This document shows, one piece after another, positions 9,948 through 13,372 of a DNA stretch of 13,372 nucleotides. The translations under genes were made by a program, and so were the position numbers. The stretch spans positions 1 through 13,372 of the forward strand of contig CALPQA020000016.1 in the NCBI GenBank assembly GCA_943325595.2, given 5' to 3'. The notes under the pieces were generated by a model that was not told where the DNA came from, made no database searches, and was given only the letters and a program-made list of their open reading frames with translations. Position 1 is the first letter of the stretch. Each line of letters begins with the position of its first letter. The DNA comes from Auritidibacter sp. Marseille-P8566. Its GTDB lineage: Bacteria; Bacteroidota; Bacteroidia; Flavobacteriales; Flavobacteriaceae.

Positions 9948-10001
9948 TTTTGGATTTTTAAAACACTGGCTACTTTTATATTTGTCAAATGAAATCCAAA
10001 A
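9948..10001. repeat. 10-bp inverted repeat around the intergenic promoter
   Basis: TTTTGGATTT at 9948-9957 is exactly complementary in reverse to AAATCCAAAA at 9992-10001, separated by 34 bases, with one further G-U pair possible at the loop side. The arms flank the TATATTTG box and the ATG at 9989. It could be a paired regulator site or, in RNA, a weak AT-rich stem. The long loop and missing U-run argue against an intrinsic terminator for the upstream sensor gene. In such AT-rich DNA a 10-bp match may also be chance. Confidence 0.35.
9977..9984 (+). promoter_or_regulatory. Bacteroidota-type -7 promoter box
   Basis: TATATTTG is an exact match to the flavobacterial -7 consensus TAnnTTTG and lies in the gap between the sensor gene and the GH88 gene. 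The nearest upstream -33-like TTTG is at 9949-9952, leaving 24 bases, slightly more than the usual 17-23. Transcription would begin at about 9988-9990, right at the ATG of the small ORF at 9989, and would give the GH88-GH2 transcript a leader of about 145 bases. This supports GH88-GH2 being a separate unit that the sensor could control. Confidence 0.4.
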
Positions 10002-10081
10002 ATTCAAAAATCAACTTATTTCAATTCGCCTTGGTTATTCTAATAATCACGATGAGTTTGTTATTGATACGTCTTTTTTAG
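9989..10081 (+). CDS. Possible 30-residue single-pass membrane microprotein
   Basis: An ATG-to-TAG frame of 30 codons lies between the sensor and GH88 genes. The product has a basic, polar start (MKSKNSKIN) followed by an unbroken hydrophobic stretch of about 18 residues from about residue 11, ending in RLF. This is the shape of a small inner-membrane protein with the N-terminus inside. No homologue is recognised. The predicted transcription start falls on or next to its ATG, so it would be translated from a leaderless or nearly leaderless message. The stop is 52 bases before the GH88 start. It may be a real microprotein, a translated leader for GH88, or a chance reading frame; hydrophobic codons are common in AT-rich DNA. 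Confidence 0.35.
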   Translation: MKSKNSKINLFQFALVILIITMSLLLIRLF

Positions 10082-10133
10082 ACTTAATAAGTTGCACTTT
10101 TTGGGTAGTATTAATCAAATAGTCAGATTTTAC

Positions 10134-11306
10134 ATGAAGAAATTCAATTCTTTATTTTTAATAATTGCCTTAGCCCTATTTAATAGTAGCTGCCAAGCGC
10201 AATACAATCCATCGGCATTTACAGTAAAAAAAGAAGTTAAGGATAGGTTTCAAAAACTATTGGATTTCCCTATTGATTCTGTCGCCATTCCAAGAAGTAT
10301 GAATCTTTCGACTGGAGTTTTGAAAAAAGTAAAATCTAAAGATTGGACTAGTGGTTTTTTTCCTGGTACACTTTGGCAAATATACCAATTAACGGGTGAT
10401 GAAAAATACAAAGCGAAAGCGGTTGTTTGGAATGCTTTTATTGAAAAAGAAAAATACAATGGGACCACTCATGATATGGGTTTCAAAGTCTATTGTAGTT
10501 TCGGAAAAGGGTTAGCATTTCAAAATAATGACAAGTATAAGAAAATTATCGTTAAAAGTGCTCAAACTCTTATCACCAGATTCAACTCCAAAATTGGTGC
10601 CATACGATCTTGGGATCACAGCAAAGAACTTTTTGATTACCCTGTAATCATTGACAATATGTTAAATCTCGAATTGTTATTTGAGGCATCAAAAATTTCG
10701 GGAGACGCAACTTTCAAAAAAATTGCAATCCAACATGCTAATACAACTCTGAAAAACCATTTTAGAAAAGACAACAGTTGTTACCATGTAGTAGATTATG
10801 ACACGATTTCTCATGGAGTTAGAAAAAAAGCAACCTTTCAAGGATTTAACGACGAATCATCATGGGCTAGAGGGCAATCGTGGGCAGTTTATGGGTTTAC
10901 GATGTGTTACAGGTATACCAAAAACAAGGACTATTTGAAACAAGCTGAAGCCACGGCCAACTTTTATATAAATAATAAAAACATGCCAGAGGATGGAATT
11001 CCGTATTGGGATTTCAACGACAGCAGCATTCCAAATGCACCTAGAGACGCTTCTTCGGCAGCGGTAATGGCTTCAGCATTAGTTGAATTGTACTCCTTTA
11101 CAAAAAACCAATCGTATTTAAATTATGCAAACAAGGTTATATCTTCTCTAAGTTCAGATAAATATCTTTTAAAAGATGCTGTTCAAGGGCCCTTTATCCT
11201 AGACCACAGTACTGGAAATTGGCCTAAAAAAGATGAAATTGACCAACCAATTGTCTATGCAGATTATTATTATTTAGAAGCAATTATTAGAAAACAATCC
11301 CTTTAA
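10134..11306 (+). CDS. GH88 unsaturated glucuronyl hydrolase
   Basis: Removes the 4,5-unsaturated uronic acid left at the non-reducing end of oligosaccharides by polysaccharide lyases, through hydration of its double bond. The 390-residue alpha/alpha-barrel protein shows the two catalytic aspartates with family spacing: D114 in THDMGF and D174 in IIDNMLNLELL. It also has H218 in YHVVDYD, DESSWARGQSWAVYGF (about 241-256) and DASSAAVMASAL. The ATG at 10134 is chosen because it opens directly onto a signal peptide, MKKFNSLFLIIALALFNSSC; an upstream TTG at 10092 would bury it. The cysteine at 20 suggests a lipoprotein, though the residues before it fit the lipobox only loosely, so a periplasmic or membrane-anchored location is likely. 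The GH2 gene follows after 4 bases. Members of this family act on glycosaminoglycan, ulvan, gellan or xanthan fragments, and sequence alone does not choose between them. Confidence 0.93.
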   Translation: MKKFNSLFLIIALALFNSSCQAQYNPSAFTVKKEVKDRFQKLLDFPIDSVAIPRSMNLSTGVLKKVKSKDWTSGFFPGTLWQIYQLTGDEKYKAKAVVWNAFIEKEKYNGTTHDMGFKVYCSFGKGLAFQNNDKYKKIIVKSAQTLITRFNSKIGAIRSWDHSKELFDYPVIIDNMLNLELLFEASKISGDATFKKIAIQHANTTLKNHFRKDNSCYHVVDYDTISHGVRKKATFQGFNDESSWARGQSWAVYGFTMCYRYTKNKDYLKQAEATANFYINNKNMPEDGIPYWDFNDSSIPNAPRDASSAAVMASALVELYSFTKNQSYLNYANKVISSLSSDKYLLKDAVQGPFILDHSTGNWPKKDEIDQPIVYADYYYLEAIIRKQSL

Positions 11307-11310
11307 TTTT

Positions 11311-13372
11311 ATGAAATTCAAAATTTACAATAGCGCCAATTTACTTGCAATACTATTATTATTTGGTTTTAATTCTTTCTATGCTCAAACATCAGAAAGA
11401 GTAGAGCGAACTAAAACTAATATTGATTTGGATTGGAATTATATAGAAAACGCTACAAAAAATACAACTGAAGTTAAAAATGCTACAAATTGGACCAGCA
11501 TAAATTTACCTCACACCTGGAACAGTCAAGATGTAACGGATAATGATCCTGGTTACAGACGAAGTGCAAGTTGGTACAAAAAGAATTTGGTTATTTCAAA
11601 TATTGATGCCAACAAACTATATAAATTATATTTTGAAGGGTCAAATATTACCACTAAAGTAATTGTAAACGGAAAAGAAGTTGGAGAGCACATTGGTGGC
11701 TATATCGGCTTTACTTTTGATATTACCAAGTTTATCCAAGAGGGAAATAATGAGGTTTTAGTTCGCGTTGATAACAGCTATAATATTGAAATTATTCCAT
11801 CTCAAAAAAGCGATTTTTTCATTTATGGCGGAATTACCAGAGACGTTTGGTTGCTAACCATGTCCAATAAAACTATTGACAACATCAAAATTACGACGCC
11901 TCAAGTTTCTGAGAAAGCAGCTTCTTTACAAGTGATTGCAACTGTGAAAAATGTTACAAACCCAAGTGGATTCCATTTTGTAGCCCAATTGTCTAATCCA
12001 AAAGGGAAAATAGTAGCCACTAAAAAAGGAAATTTATCAGGAGAAGCCACTACCATTGTTTTTAACGATATTAAAAATCCTGAATTGTGGGATACCAGTA
12101 AACCAAATCTGTATTCCGTTTCCGTTGCATTATTAGAAAATGGAATCGAAAAAGATAGAATTAATGATAAAGTAGGTTTTAGATGGTTTGAATTTAAAGA
12201 TAATGGCCCTTTCTTCCTTAATGGGAAAAGACTTTTAATACGGGGAACCCACCGACATGAAGAACTGGCAGGCGTTGGTGCTGCAATGTCAAATGAGCAA
12301 CATCGAAACGACATGGAATCTATAAAAGAAATGGGTGCCAATTTTGTTCGACTGGCACATTATCCACAAGATCCAGAAATTTATAAAGCCTGTGATGAAC
12401 TAGGTTTGTTAGTGTGGGACGAATTGCCTTGGTGTCGCGGAGGATTAGGAAACGAAGTTTGGCAAACCAATGCCAAAAATATGCTTGGCGAAATGATCAA
12501 TCAAAATTACAATCATCCGTCAATTATTCTTTGGTCACTTGGAAATGAAATGAATTGGTTGCCTGATTTTGAAGATGGCGAAAATATTCAAAGAACAAAT
12601 GTTTTCTTGACGGAACTCAATGATATTGCTCATAAATTAGATTCAACTAGAAAAACAGCTATTCGAAAATATGAAGAAGGTGCAAAAATTGTAGATGTTT
12701 TTTCACCGTCCATTTGGTCGGGATGGTACTCTGGAAGTTATAAAAGCTACAAAAAAGCTGTTGATAAATATAAATTAGACTACAAACATTTTATTCATGC
12801 AGAATATGGTGGTGATAGCCATGTAGGGCGACATTCAGAAAATCCAATTACAGGAGAAGGTCAAATAAAATCAGAAGGCTGGGAAGAAGCAATCGTGCAA
12901 ACGAAAGTGGCCAATATAGCCCAAATAGGCGATTGGAGCGAAAACTATATTGTTGATTTATTCGATTGGCATTTGCATATTTCTGAAAACGATCCAACAT
13001 TTGTAGGAAACATGCAATGGGCTTTTAAAGATTTTGCAACGCCTTTGCGGCCAGAAGATGATATTCCTTATATGAACCAAAAGGGCTTGGTTGACAGAAG
13101 CGGAAAGCCAAAAGATGCCTACTATGTATTTAAAAGTTATTGGAGCGACAAACCTTTTACCTATATTGAATCACACACTTGGACAGAACGTCAAGGACCA
13201 AAAAACACGCCTCGAGTTTTGAATGTATATAGTAATTGTCCTAAAGTGGAGTTTTTCCAAAACGGCGTTTCTTTAGGAATTAAAACCCGTGATATTACTG
13301 CTTTTCCTGCTTGTGGATTGACTTGGGAAGTAAATTTTGCGGAAGGTAAAAATACCTTTATGGCGGTCGGAA
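11311..13372 (+). CDS. GH2 family glycosidase, partial (runs off the right edge)
   Basis: A retaining exo-beta-glycosidase of family GH2, with 687 codons visible and the C-terminus beyond the window. The export signal (MKFKIYNSANLLAILLLFGF, cleavage likely at FYA-QT) puts it in the periplasm or outside. In order it has the sugar-binding jelly-roll domain (about 35-195, with LPHTWN and a WYKKNL strand), the immunoglobulin-like domain (about 196-300), the TIM barrel (about 305-610) and the start of a C-terminal beta domain (VYSNCPKVEFFQNG). The acid/base is E413 in LGNEMNW and the nucleophile E498 in IHAEYGGD. An N-x-K motif (N589, K591 in YMNQKGLV) sits where beta-glucuronidases bind the uronate carboxylate. 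Beta-galactosidase is the main alternative, as close relatives are often annotated that way. Only 4 bases separate it from GH88, so they are co-transcribed and likely act on the same oligosaccharide in sequence. Confidence 0.92.
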   Translation, partial: MKFKIYNSANLLAILLLFGFNSFYAQTSERVERTKTNIDLDWNYIENATKNTTEVKNATNWTSINLPHTWNSQDVTDNDPGYRRSASWYKKNLVISNIDANKLYKLYFEGSNITTKVIVNGKEVGEHIGGYIGFTFDITKFIQEGNNEVLVRVDNSYNIEIIPSQKSDFFIYGGITRDVWLLTMSNKTIDNIKITTPQVSEKAASLQVIATVKNVTNPSGFHFVAQLSNPKGKIVATKKGNLSGEATTIVFNDIKNPELWDTSKPNLYSVSVALLENGIEKDRINDKVGFRWFEFKDNGPFFLNGKRLLIRGTHRHEELAGVGAAMSNEQHRNDMESIKEMGANFVRLAHYPQDPEIYKACDELGLLVWDELPWCRGGLGNEVWQTNAKNMLGEMINQNYNHPSIILWSLGNEMNWLPDFEDGENIQRTNVFLTELNDIAHKLDSTRKTAIRKYEEGAKIVDVFSPSIWSGWYSGSYKSYKKAVDKYKLDYKHFIHAEYGGDSHVGRHSENPITGEGQIKSEGWEEAIVQTKVANIAQIGDWSENYIVDLFDWHLHISENDPTFVGNMQWAFKDFATPLRPEDDIPYMNQKGLVDRSGKPKDAYYVFKSYWSDKPFTYIESHTWTERQGPKNTPRVLNVYSNCPKVEFFQNGVSLGIKTRDITAFPACGLTWEVNFAEGKNTFMAVG

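Noticed and set aside
10082..10092. Small palindrome ACTTA-A-TAAGT just after the small ORF, considered as an operator
   Set aside because: Five-base arms of low complexity are expected by chance here, and no second copy was noticed in the gaps.
10092..10133. Upstream TTG start extending the GH88 gene by 14 codons
   Set aside because: The extension would place polar residues ahead of an evident signal peptide. The ATG at 10134 begins exactly at that signal.
11901..12341. 146-codon open frame on the minus strand
   Set aside because: It lies wholly inside the GH2 gene, whose frame carries clear family motifs. The antisense translation is Ser/Pro-rich with no recognisable domain.
4..13372. CRISPR arrays, tRNA or rRNA genes, insertion sequences and phage genes
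   Set aside because: No repeat-spacer pattern, RNA gene core, transposase or integrase motif was seen on either strand. Nearly all of the window is tightly packed metabolic and regulatory coding sequence.

Overview
The window reads as part of a polysaccharide utilisation locus (PUL) from a member of the Bacteroidota, most likely a Flavobacterium-like Flavobacteriaceae. The signs are AT-rich DNA, start codons without Shine-Dalgarno sequences, a perfect match to the flavobacterial -7 box (TAnnTTTG), and a hybrid two-component sensor/regulator of the type that controls Bacteroidota PULs. All genes lie on the + strand, and all address uronic-acid-containing glycans.

Layout. Positions 4-4007 hold a cytosolic uronate block: mannonate dehydratase (uxuA), glucuronate/galacturonate isomerase (uxaC) and an ExuT-type hexuronate permease. 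A secreted right-handed beta-helix protein follows (4048-5724). Its activity cannot be read from sequence, and it is a candidate polysaccharide lyase or other uronan-active enzyme. A 1365-residue hybrid two-component system comes next (5807-9904): 14 propeller repeats, Y_Y_Y domain, one membrane segment, histidine kinase, receiver and AraC-type HTH. The 229-base gap after it carries a promoter-like box, an inverted repeat and a possible 30-residue membrane microprotein (9989-10081). The last block is a GH88 unsaturated glucuronyl hydrolase (10134-11306) and, 4 bases on, a GH2 glycosidase (11311 to beyond the right edge).

How they may work together (inference): a lyase, either the beta-helix protein or one outside the window, cuts a uronate-containing polysaccharide. 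GH88 removes the unsaturated uronyl end, and GH2 removes another sugar, possibly glucuronic acid because an N-x-K motif typical of beta-glucuronidases is present. ExuT imports free uronate, and UxaC and UxuA (with UxuB, not seen here) convert it to 2-keto-3-deoxygluconate. The hybrid sensor would detect a periplasmic oligosaccharide and switch the locus on. No SusC/SusD pair, sulfatase or recognised lyase is present, so the window covers only part of the locus.
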